Assembly: GCA_020433785.1 (NCBI GenBank)
Contig: JAGRCC010000400.1
Location: forward strand, 1,024-42,384
DNA length: 41,361 nt
Direction of reading: 5' to 3'
From: Anaerolineae bacterium
GTDB lineage: Bacteria; Chloroflexota; Anaerolineae; 4572-78; J111
Each line of letters begins with the position of its first letter. Position 1 is the first letter of the stretch. The notes beneath the pieces were generated by a model, which was not told the origin of the DNA, did not search any database, and worked only from the letters and a program-made list of their open reading frames with translations. Below, piece after piece: positions 8,310-17,500 of the stretch. Both the position numbers and the translations under genes were made by a program.

Positions 8310-11300
8310 CGCGCTTATCTCCGCTTTTGATTTTGAGTTTGTTAAGGAGTCGATCAAGCTGCTCTTGGTTGACCCTGGCCTTGGCAAAGTCGCTGGGTGT
8401 ATAGCCGCCGGCTGTAGGCGAGAGGCAGTGATCGATTAGAGTCCGCAGCGCTTCAATATAAGTGTCCGCCAGGTGTTGGATCGTTTTGGTCTGGTGGAAA
8501 TTTTGGCTGTATGTCCAGATAAAGCTGAGTTGACCATCGATGATCAAGCCATCAATCTCTAAGAGATAAAGCCGGATTTGTCGAGGGCTACGGGCCGGCG
8601 CTTGACCGCTCTGATCCAGACCGAGAATGAACGATCCGGCTGGCGTCTTGTCTATCAAATTATCGAATTGACCTAAGTAGTTGAAGCTAATCTGGGCCGT
8701 TGGCAACGTACTCAGTTCTGGTATTTGGGTTAGGTAGCGCAGGAGGCCATACCCGATACCGCCGTGGGGAACGCGCCGCAGTTGTTCTTTGATCGATTTG
8801 ATAGTTGTCCCCAGATGAGCGTTGGTTGGCTGTCCGGCAGATGGTGGTTCTAACTGTAGCAGCACTGGAAAGACACTGGTGAACCAGCCCACTGTACGTG
8901 AGAGATCGAGGTTGTTGGTTGATGTCTCTCGACCGTGGCCTTCCAACTCTAGCCATAGAGTTGACTGGCCTGTCCATGCCACCATCGTCTGGAGTAGTGC
9001 CGCCAGTAGCAGATCGTTGACCTGAGTGTGGTAAGCTGCCGGTGCTTGTTGCAACAACGCTTGCGTTTCTTGTACCGAAAGGCGGCAGGTAAGCGAAGCC
9101 GCTGAAGCAACTCTGTTTTGACTCCTGTCTGCCGGATGATCGACAGGTAAAGGCTGAATAGCAACCGATTGAAGCGAGCTCCAATAAGGGATTTCAGCCG
9201 CCAGTTGTTCCGAACGAGCGTAGTTGCTCAGCCAATCAGCCCAGCCTTTAAAGGTGGTGGTTTTGTCCGGCAAATGGATTTCCTTGCCTTGTTCGATCTG
9301 CTGATAGATGGTGATCAGGTCCATCACCAGTACCCGCCAGGAAACCCCATCGATGACCAAGTGATGGCTGATCCACCATAACACGGCAGGCCGGTTTGGG
9401 CCACAATAGTAAAAGATCAAACGCACCATTGGCCCCTGAGCCAAATCCAAGCTGGTCTGAAGGGACATCGCCCCTTCATCAATCGCCAACCGTTGAAGCG
9501 GGGCAGGTAAATCACTGAGATCAATCGTTATAAAGGGAAGAGACCTCAGCACCTCAGCCGGATCGGCGTACCACTGCTGCAAGCCGGAGTCATTTTCGAC
9601 AAAACGGAGCCGTAGGGCATCGTGATGGCGCAGTAGATATTGAAGTGCGTGAGCTAATCTCTCGGGCTGGGTCGCAGGGCTTACCTCGAAGCGTAATGCT
9701 TGATTGAAATGGTGGGGTTCGCTCAAATGCTGGTCAAAGAAGCGGTGCTGGATCGGCGTCAGCGGAACGAAGCCATCGCTAAGAGACGTTTCAATCCGGT
9801 CGGATGTTTCCTGCACCTGTACTGCCGATGCCAATCCGGCAATCGTCTGGTGTTGAAATATATCTTTTGGAGTCAGATGGAGGCCGGCCTGATGAGATCG
9901 CGCTACGATTTGGATGCTGAGAATGGAGTCGCCGCCTAATTCAAAAAAATTATCGTGAATGCCCACGCGTTCTCGTCTCAAAACATCGGCCCATATCGTT
10001 GCCAATAGCTTTTGCTCCGGGGTAGAGGGCGCAACGAAGGGCATCTTCTGCTTAGGTCTAGCCGTGTCCGGTTCCGGTAAGGCCCGCCGGTTTACTTTGC
10101 CATTGGCGGTCAAGGGGAGTGTCTTCATAAAAACAAAAGCCGCCGGGATCATATAGTGAGGCAACTTCTGGGCCAGATAGGCCCGCAGATCGGTGACATC
10201 AATGTCGATCGTCAGTACAACATAAGCGACCAGAGTCGGTGCTTTGTCATGTTTGGCTCTGGTAATTACCTCGACTTGGGCAATCGCGGGATGAGCCAAT
10301 AGCTGGCTGCGGATCTCGCCCAACTCAATTCTAAAGCCACGAATCTGGACTTGATCGTCGATACGACCCAGGTAGATTACGTCACCGTTGGGCAGTCGCT
10401 TCCCTAAGTCACCAGAGCGATAGAAGGTTGTTTGCGGCTGGTATGGGTTAGGCACAAACTTAGTCGCGGTTAATCCCGCCCGGTTTAGATAACCGCGACT
10501 TAAACCTTCCCCGGCTATGCATAGTTCACCCATGACGCCGATGGGCAGTAACTGTAACCGCTCATCCAAAATGTAGAGTTGCGTTGTCGGGATGGGGCCG
10601 CCGATATTGCTAACCTTGGCCTCAGTTTCTTGATGATCGATTTCCTTAAAGGTGACATGCACCGTTGTTTCGGTGATGCCGTACATATTAATCAGCTTTA
10701 TTTCGGGATAGGCTGTTTTCCAGCGGCGCAACTGTACGGGCTGCAGAAGCTCGCCGCCAAAGATAATGTAACGTAAGGCTAACTTTACATCAGAGCGAGC
10801 CAGCAGTTTCGGCATGAGGTTGAAAAATGCGGTTGGTGTTTGATTGAGAACGGTGACACCGTGTTGGATGAGGAGATCAACAAATTGAGCCGGGTCTTTC
10901 GCCACCTCGGCCGGCACGATGACCAACTTACCCCCATACAGCAGCGCTCCGTACATCTCCCATACGGAAAAGTCAAAGGTATAGGCGTGAAACATCGTCC
11001 AGACATCCGCCTGATCAAAGCTAAAGGGCAATTTATCATTCACCAAGAGGCGAACGATTTGGCGATGTTCGATCAGTACTCCTTTGGGTTGGCCGGTTGA
11101 GCCTGAGGTATAGAGACAGTAAGCCAAGTTATCCGGTGTTGTGGTGGTCGATACAGCGGTCTCCGGCTGCCTGGAAATTTCGACCCCATCGGCATCAAGA
11201 AGCGTGGTTGAGGCGATGGCGACCGGGATGCGGTCGACCAGCGCGGCCGTGGTGATAAGATGGTTGATACCGGCATCTTCAACCATAAAACGCAGCCGCT

Positions 11301-14300
11301 CGGCTGGGTGGGAGGGATCTAAGGGAAGATAGGCCCCTCCCGCTTTTAGGACGGCCAGGAGAGCCACAATCATGGTCGCCGAGCGATCCAGGCAGACGGC
11401 TACCAGTGTTTCTGTGGTTACGCCTTGGGCTTGGAGATGATGCGCTACTTGGTTAGCCCGCTCATCTAACTGGCGATACGTCAAGCGTTCTGTGGTATCG
11501 AGTACAGCCATCTGATGGGGCGTTCGTTGCACTTGTTCCGCAAAAAGTTGAGGGATGGTTTTGTCTTTCGGGGAGTGAGCCTGGGTTGCATTCCAGCGGT
11601 TAAACCGGTCCATTTGCTCTTGAGAACTGAGAAGGTTAACGTCAGCCAGGCGCTGATTGGAGTCGTCCGCCATCGCTTCCAGGATGACAACGAAGTGATG
11701 CATCATCTGTTCAATGGTGGGACGCTCATAAATATCGGCGTTGTAAACGACCTGGCCTTGCCAGCCCTTGGATTGAGCGTGCAACATAATATTGAGATCG
11801 TATTTACCATAACCCAGGTTGGTGTCGATGATGCGCCCGGTTCCGTTTCCAAAATCCAAAGTGGGCGCATCGTCGCGTTCCACCTGGAACAGAACGTCAA
11901 ATAAGGCGGTTCGGCTCATGTCCGGTTCGAGAGCCAATTGTTGCACCAGTTTATCGAAGGGCAGCGCTTGATGGGTTAAGGCTTCATCGACTACGCGACT
12001 CACTCGCTCACAAAAGTTCTTAAAGGTTAAGTTACCGTTCAAATGCGTCCGCAACACGATGAGATTGGCGAGCGGTCCGACAATCTGTTCTATCGCCGGG
12101 GTCTCTCGGCCGGAGACTGTAGTCCCGACCACAATTTCGTTTTGGCGCGTATAGCGATAAAACAGCACCATAAAACCCGTTAATAAGACTTTGAAAAGAT
12201 TATCTTGCCCGGTCGGATTGAGGTTCCGAAGTTGTTCAATCAGGGTTGGGTTGATGTGAAAGGTGGTACTGGCCTGGGTGTATGTATGGACCGCCGGTCG
12301 GGGATGGTCTTCCGGCAACTGGAGCGCCGCCGGCCGGCCGCGTAGCTGCCATCGCCAGTAAAACCATAAAGGCTCCAGCGCCTCAGCCGGCAACGTGCGC
12401 TGCCAAAGCGCGTAATCAGCGTACTGGAGGACAGGCTGGGGTAATTGCTGCTTCTGGGCGGTGGCTTGCGCCCGATACACCGCTGCCACTTCATGGGCGA
12501 TGAGCCTGATGGAATCGCGGTCGGCAATGATATGGTGAACCACAACCAGCAGCGTCATGTCGGTTTGGCTGGTTTGAAAAAGAACGGCTCGAACCAGCAG
12601 GTCGCTATCCAGGGCCAATGGTCGGCGGGCTTCGTCGAGAACTTGGGCCATAACCGCCTCAGGCGAAACGGCTTTGGCCGTCGCGAGATCGACGCGTTCT
12701 AATTTAAGCCTGACCTGAGGCCGGATCACTTGCATGACGTGACCCTTTTGGGACACAATTCGGGTGCGTAAGGCTGAATGGCGGGCGATGATGGCGTTGA
12801 GACTGGCCTCGATGGCATCGGGGTCAAGCTGACCGGTTAGATGCATGATAAGCGGAATATTATGATACGTTGGATGGGTCGCGTATACGGCACCGGTCTC
12901 GAATTGATCGATGAACCACAAGCGTTCCTGATGATAAGAGAGCGGCCAACGATCCGCAACATTGGCCCCAGCTTCGAGCGGCGGAAGGGAGATCGCCTCC
13001 CCCCAAGCTAAATGACTAACCGGTGTTGTCAACTCTTGCCCAAGGGCGGTTAATAGCCTTTGAAATCGGTCAATCATGGTCACAACGGTCGCTCGGTCAA
13101 ACAGATCGATATTATATTCAATGGTTCCCTGTAACCCTGAGTTCTCCGATACGGTTGCCCCCGGCCCTCTTTCTTCCAGGAATAGCGCCAAATCAAATTT
13201 GGCTATGCCGCTGTCGATGGCCAGGGGCGCAATGGTCAAGTGCGGCAGCTCGACCTTGACCGGGGGCAAATTCTGCCAGGCAAAGTAAACCTGAAACAGC
13301 GGCAAATGGCTTGGATCGCGCTCCGGCTGGAGTTCATCCACCAAGAGTTCGAACGGCAGGTCTTGATGGGCGTCGGCTTCCAGAGTCATTCGCTGCAGCC
13401 GCTTGATCAGCTCCAAAAAGGAAGGATCATCCGCTAGATCCGTGCGCAAGACCAGCGTGTTGACGAAGAAGCCGATTAACGGCTCAAATTCCAATCGCGT
13501 TCGATTGGCGATCGACGAGCCGACCACTATATCGGTTTGGCCGCTGTAACGAGCCAACAGAATTTTGAAGGCAGCCAGCACAATCGTAAACAGCGTGGTG
13601 CCGCTCTGTTGACTTAACTGCTGCAATGGCTCGGTCAGCCCGGCGGGTAGGGTAAAGTCCACATTCGCCCCTCGATAGGTTTGAACCGGCGGACGGGGAC
13701 GATCCGTTGGTAGCCTTAAGAGGGGCGGGCTGCCCACGAGTTGGGTTCGCCAATAGGCCAGTTGCTTTTTCAGTCTATCGCCGGCTAACCAACCACGCTG
13801 CCAGAGGGCAAAGTCGGCGTATTGAATCGGTAATTCGGGCAGGGTTGGCGACCGGTTGTCGCTAAAGGCTCGATACAGCGTCATCATCTCTTGGGCCAAC
13901 ACCCTCATCGACCATCCATCAGAGGCAATATGATGCATCGTCAGTAAGAGAACAAAGTTATCGTCACTTGCCTGTAACAGCTTGGCCCGAAGCATGAGAT
14001 CCTGTGTTAAATCAAACGGCTGTTGTGCCTCTGCTCGGGCCAATCGCCGAATTTCAACGGATTGAATGTTGGCCGGCAGGGCCTGCAAATCAACGACCGG
14101 CAAGGCAACGTTTACCTCAGAAGCGATAACTTGATGCGGCTGACCGTCTTCAGCCTGGTATGTCGTGCGCAGAATTGCATGCCGCCTTACAATTTCGATC
14201 AGGCTCCGGTGCAACAGAGAAATTTCTAATTGGCCGCTGAGCTGAAAGGCGCTCGGCATGTTGTAGGCTGGGCTGGAACCATCCAGTTGGTTAATAAACC

Positions 14301-14544
14301 ACAACCGCTGTTGAGCAAATGATAGGGGGATAGGCCCCGTGTACGAGGTAGGCTGAAGAGGCGGCTCAGTGGTTCGTTGAGCCTGACGTAAGAAACTTAA
14401 AAGCTCTGCTTTATGTTGCCCAATGGCTTGTCGTAAATCCGGGGTTAAAGCGCCTTTGGGTGCTTTGTAGCGCAAACGGTCACCGTCTAGCCAAAGTTTA
14501 ATGCCACGGGTATGGAGTTCTATCAAAAGTTGCTCGGTGATCAT
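8302..14544 (-). CDS. NRPS, one module with tandem C-CmodAA and epimerase (docking-C-CmodAA-A-PCP-E)
   Basis: This gene adds a threonine and probably dehydrates or epimerises it. Domains over 2080 aa: TubC-type N-terminal docking domain 1-55, C 70-505 (HHIASDG near 203), a second C-family domain 528-970 with HHIIADR near 668, A 995-1490, PCP 1505-1572 (Ser1540 in LGGDSI), E 1590-2030 (HHLVIDGVSW near 1727, VGWFTS, FNYLGQ). The pocket code D-F-W-N-I-G-M-V-H-K is the well-known threonine signature. The two C domains follow each other with no A or PCP between them, and the second resembles 'modified amino acid' condensation domains. The ATG overlaps the stop of the upstream gene as ATGA, with AAGGAG 4 nt upstream. 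The docking domain pairs in principle with the acidic tail of the upstream protein. Confidence 0.95.
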   Translation of the reverse strand: MITEQLLIELHTRGIKLWLDGDRLRYKAPKGALTPDLRQAIGQHKAELLSFLRQAQRTTEPPLQPTSYTGPIPLSFAQQRLWFINQLDGSSPAYNMPSAFQLSGQLEISLLHRSLIEIVRRHAILRTTYQAEDGQPHQVIASEVNVALPVVDLQALPANIQSVEIRRLARAEAQQPFDLTQDLMLRAKLLQASDDNFVLLLTMHHIASDGWSMRVLAQEMMTLYRAFSDNRSPTLPELPIQYADFALWQRGWLAGDRLKKQLAYWRTQLVGSPPLLRLPTDRPRPPVQTYRGANVDFTLPAGLTEPLQQLSQQSGTTLFTIVLAAFKILLARYSGQTDIVVGSSIANRTRLEFEPLIGFFVNTLVLRTDLADDPSFLELIKRLQRMTLEADAHQDLPFELLVDELQPERDPSHLPLFQVYFAWQNLPPVKVELPHLTIAPLAIDSGIAKFDLALFLEERGPGATVSENSGLQGTIEYNIDLFDRATVVTMIDRFQRLLTALGQELTTPVSHLAWGEAISLPPLEAGANVADRWPLSYHQERLWFIDQFETGAVYATHPTYHNIPLIMHLTGQLDPDAIEASLNAIIARHSALRTRIVSQKGHVMQVIRPQVRLKLERVDLATAKAVSPEAVMAQVLDEARRPLALDSDLLVRAVLFQTSQTDMTLLVVVHHIIADRDSIRLIAHEVAAVYRAQATAQKQQLPQPVLQYADYALWQRTLPAEALEPLWFYWRWQLRGRPAALQLPEDHPRPAVHTYTQASTTFHINPTLIEQLRNLNPTGQDNLFKVLLTGFMVLFYRYTRQNEIVVGTTVSGRETPAIEQIVGPLANLIVLRTHLNGNLTFKNFCERVSRVVDEALTHQALPFDKLVQQLALEPDMSRTALFDVLFQVERDDAPTLDFGNGTGRIIDTNLGYGKYDLNIMLHAQSKGWQGQVVYNADIYERPTIEQMMHHFVVILEAMADDSNQRLADVNLLSSQEQMDRFNRWNATQAHSPKDKTIPQLFAEQVQRTPHQMAVLDTTERLTYRQLDERANQVAHHLQAQGVTTETLVAVCLDRSATMIVALLAVLKAGGAYLPLDPSHPAERLRFMVEDAGINHLITTAALVDRIPVAIASTTLLDADGVEISRQPETAVSTTTTPDNLAYCLYTSGSTGQPKGVLIEHRQIVRLLVNDKLPFSFDQADVWTMFHAYTFDFSVWEMYGALLYGGKLVIVPAEVAKDPAQFVDLLIQHGVTVLNQTPTAFFNLMPKLLARSDVKLALRYIIFGGELLQPVQLRRWKTAYPEIKLINMYGITETTVHVTFKEIDHQETEAKVSNIGGPIPTTQLYILDERLQLLPIGVMGELCIAGEGLSRGYLNRAGLTATKFVPNPYQPQTTFYRSGDLGKRLPNGDVIYLGRIDDQVQIRGFRIELGEIRSQLLAHPAIAQVEVITRAKHDKAPTLVAYVVLTIDIDVTDLRAYLAQKLPHYMIPAAFVFMKTLPLTANGKVNRRALPEPDTARPKQKMPFVAPSTPEQKLLATIWADVLRRERVGIHDNFFELGGDSILSIQIVARSHQAGLHLTPKDIFQHQTIAGLASAVQVQETSDRIETSLSDGFVPLTPIQHRFFDQHLSEPHHFNQALRFEVSPATQPERLAHALQYLLRHHDALRLRFVENDSGLQQWYADPAEVLRSLPFITIDLSDLPAPLQRLAIDEGAMSLQTSLDLAQGPMVRLIFYYCGPNRPAVLWWISHHLVIDGVSWRVLVMDLITIYQQIEQGKEIHLPDKTTTFKGWADWLSNYARSEQLAAEIPYWSSLQSVAIQPLPVDHPADRSQNRVASAASLTCRLSVQETQALLQQAPAAYHTQVNDLLLAALLQTMVAWTGQSTLWLELEGHGRETSTNNLDLSRTVGWFTSVFPVLLQLEPPSAGQPTNAHLGTTIKSIKEQLRRVPHGGIGYGLLRYLTQIPELSTLPTAQISFNYLGQFDNLIDKTPAGSFILGLDQSGQAPARSPRQIRLYLLEIDGLIIDGQLSFIWTYSQNFHQTKTIQHLADTYIEALRTLIDHCLSPTAGGYTPSDFAKARVNQEQLDRLLNKLKIKSGDKRDG
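8319..8322 (-). promoter_or_regulatory. Ribosome binding site deciding the gene 4 start
   Basis: Minus-strand GGAG lies 9 nt upstream of the ATG at 8309. That ATG overlaps the preceding gene's GATGGATAA end by 8 nt. It supports the shorter start over the ATG at 8387. Confidence 0.6.
8425..11577 (-). other. Gene 3 Thr-activating A-PCP-E
   Basis: The pocket residues come from FDFSVW, VLNQTP, IIFGGE, INMYG and TTVH, giving the canonical Thr code D-F-W-N-I-G-M-V-H-K. The PCP carries the LGGDSI motif typical of carriers that feed an E domain. The E domain has HHLVIDGVSW and FNYLGQ and ends with the usual GGYTPSDF linker. The downstream C domain in gene 4 is of the post-epimerase type. D-Thr or D-allo-Thr, or dehydrobutyrine, is the expected output. 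Confidence 0.88.
11635..12963 (-). other. CmodAA-type condensation domain (candidate Thr dehydratase)
   Basis: The second of two adjacent C-family domains, about residues 528-970 of gene 3. It starts WPLSYHQERLWFIDQF. Its active-site motif is HHIIADRDS: both His and the Asp are kept, but the usual Gly after Asp is Arg. Known of the family: CmodAA domains next to Ser- or Thr-activating A domains are linked to dehydroalanine or dehydrobutyrine formation, as studied for AlbB of albopeptide and seen in bleomycin synthetase. Placement directly before a Thr A domain fits. Catalysis here is inference. Confidence 0.72.
14380..14544 (-). other. TubC-type N-terminal docking domain
   Basis: Residues 1-55 (LLIELHTRGIKLWLDGDRL, then APKGALTPDLRQAIG, then HKAELLSFLR) match the TubC_N docking domain of mixed NRPS/PKS lines. 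This domain binds the C-terminal peptide of the upstream subunit. The upstream protein (gene 2) ends in an acidic helix-like tail, LLEQEITLAEDEIEQGEL, a suitable partner. This fixes the order gene 2 to gene 3. Confidence 0.85.
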
Positions 14545-17500
14545 AGCTCTCCTTGTTCGATCTCATCTTCGGCCAGGGTGATCTCTTGTTCTAAAAGCTT
14601 TTGGGCCATAATCACTTGGTCAATGTGTTGCGCAATCTCTAGCAGAGTTGGTTTTTCAAATAGGCTGCGGAGTGGCAAATCAATCCGGTAGGTGTGACGC
14701 ACTCGAGCCATCAACTGGGTTGCCAAGAGCGAGTGACCGCCCAGATCAAAAAAGTTATCCTCAAGCCCCACCTGTTCCAGATTGAGAATTTCCTGCCAGA
14801 TGCCGGCCATGGTGTCTTCCGTGGCGGTTGTGGGAGCCTTATAAAGCGCACCTGATCGATATTCAGGTGCGGGTAAAGCCTTTCGATCCACTTTGCCGCT
14901 GGGTGTTAGTGGCAAAGTCTCCATCACCACAAAAGCAGCCGGGATCATATAATCCGGGAGCTTTTGTTTTAGAAACTCGCGCAGGTCGGTGATCAACGAG
15001 CGCTCATCGATCCCGGCCGGCGCCTCGGCAACGACATAAGCTACCAGCCGCCGATCATTACCATCTTCCTCGCGGGCCAATACAACGGCGCGTTGGATGG
15101 TCTGGTATTGCTCCAGCACCGCCTCGACCTCACCTAGCTCAACCCGCATACCGCGAATTTGCACCTGGTGATCCAGCCGGCCTAGATACTCAAGGATGGG
15201 GCGGCCAGTCTGGTCGATCCGGTAGCGTCCTAAATCTCCGGTTTTGTAGAGTCGCCCGGCCTTTTCCTCACCATTTGTCGATGATGAAGAAGCTGAAAAC
15301 GGGTTAGGAATAAATTTTTCAGCCGTTAGACCGGGCTGATAGAGATAGCCCCTGGCCATACTGAAACCGCCAATGTGGATCTCGCCCATAACATCAATCG
15401 GGCAGATTTGTCCGGCCTGATCCAAGATATAGACCGTGGCGTTGGCCAGCGGCTGCCCCATGGGAATGGATACCGTCTGCGCGTCCGGCTCACGATCGAT
15501 TAGATAATTGGTGACGTAGCTGACCGATTCGGTCATGCCATAGATGTTGGCGATTTTGGCCGCCTTAAACAAACGATACCATTCGCGGGCTACTGGAGCC
15601 GGCAACGCTTCCCCACCACTAAAGACCCATTTCAAGTGGGGTAAAGGGTTCGCCTGACCGCTGGCTCTGACGACCTGAAGGAAAGCAGCGATTAAGGGCG
15701 GAACAAACTGAGTGAGGCTGACTCGATGATCAGCCAGGGCCGCATACAGGCGATGCGGGTCTCGAACTGTGTCGGTATCAATGATGGCCATTTTAGCCCC
15801 CACCATCAAAGGCCAAAAATACTCGCAAACCGAGTCGGTGAAGCTGAGCGGCGTTTTTTGGGCGACAACATCGTCATGGGTTAGCGGGTAACAATCTTGT
15901 AACCAATGAAGCATGTTTAGAATGGCCTGATGCTCAACCATCACCCCTTTGGGGCGGCCGGTTGAGCCGGAGGTGTAAATGACATAAGCCAGATTATCGG
16001 GCTTGATCCGGCTTATTGGGTTATAGGTAGGCTGTTGGTTTAATTCGTCAGTGATGGCATCTAAATCGATGGTGGCCGGCTGTTGGCCGTTTTGGGCTTG
16101 AATTTGGCGATTGATGTTTGCCCAGGCATCGTCGGCTGCCGAAGATTGACGAATAACAAACGACAACTGCGCATCCGCCACCATAAAGGCCAGTCGTTCC
16201 TGCGGATAAGCCGGATCGAGCGGTAGATAAGCGCCCCCGGCTTTGAGAATCGCCAATAAGCTGATGGCGGTCTGCGGTGAGCGATCCAGATAAACGCCAA
16301 CCAACACCTCCGGCCCAACCCCCAGTGATTGCAGATAGTGGGCCAGGCGATTCGCCCGACGATTAACTGCCTGGTAGGTCAAGTGCTCCGTCTCAAAGAC
16401 AACAGCTACGGCCTCAGGTGTCCGTTCCGCCTGGGTTTCAATGCACTGATGCAGCAGTTGGTTTTGGGGATAGTCTGTCTGCGTGTCATTCCACTCAACC
16501 AAAAGTCGATGTCGATCCTGCTCACTCAACAGCGGTAACTGCCGCAGAGGATGGTGTAAATGCGTTACCATTCCCTCCAGCACAACTTGAAAATAGTCTG
16601 CAACGCGCGCAATGGTTTCAGGCTTAAAATAAGTGGTATTGTAGCTAAACCTGACGGTTACAGAGTTATTGTCGGGTATCACCAAGATCGTTAAGGGGTA
16701 GTTGGTTTGCTCAACCGTATGGGTATCTTTAATGTGAAACTGGTCGGATAGTTCGTCAGACATGAGATCGACCGGATAATTTTCAAAGATGAGAACCGTA
16801 TCAAACAATGATCGACCCCGTTGAATCTCGCTCCAGCCCTGAATATCGACGAGCGAACTATAGGCATAGCTCTCTCGTTCCCGTTGTTGAAGTTGTAGTT
16901 GCTGAAGCCAGCGCAACAGTGGCGTATTAGGTGCAATCTGAACGCGAGCCGGCAAGGTGTTGATAAACAAACCCACCATCGCCTCGACCTCGGTTAGCTC
17001 CGGCGGACGCCCCGACACCGTCACCCCGAACAGAACATCTGACGTGCCGCTATACCGGCTCAAAAGCAAAGCCCATGCTCCTTGAAAGAAGGTGTTAAGC
17101 GTGAGGTGATGTTTACGAGCCATTAGGGACAAATTTTGGCTAAGGCGAGTTGGTAAATAACTAACCTGCTCACGATATGAGGTAAGACCGGTCCCGGCGG
17201 CTCGATCAGTTGGGAAAGTCGTGGGACTAACAAAACCCCGGAGAGCCGAGCGCCAAAAGGTTTCGGCTTGAGCGTTGTCCTGCTGTTGTAGCCAGCCGAT
17301 ATAATCTCGATAGGGTCGAGCCGGGGGTAAAGAAACAGGTTGATTGAATAGAGCCGCTTGGTATAGCCGAAATAATTCCTTAAAAAGAAGCGGCATACTC
17401 CAACCATCCAAGAGCAACTGGTGCAGGCTCAATATAAAATGATAATGTTGTTCATCGAGCCGGATCAACGTGCAACGCATTAGGGGCGGTTGGTCTAACC

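Noticed and set aside
8310..8387. Upstream ATG of gene 4 at 8387
   Set aside because: It would add 26 residues without domain character and overlap gene 3 by 86 nt. The ATG at 8309 has a well-spaced GGAG and begins directly with the C domain.
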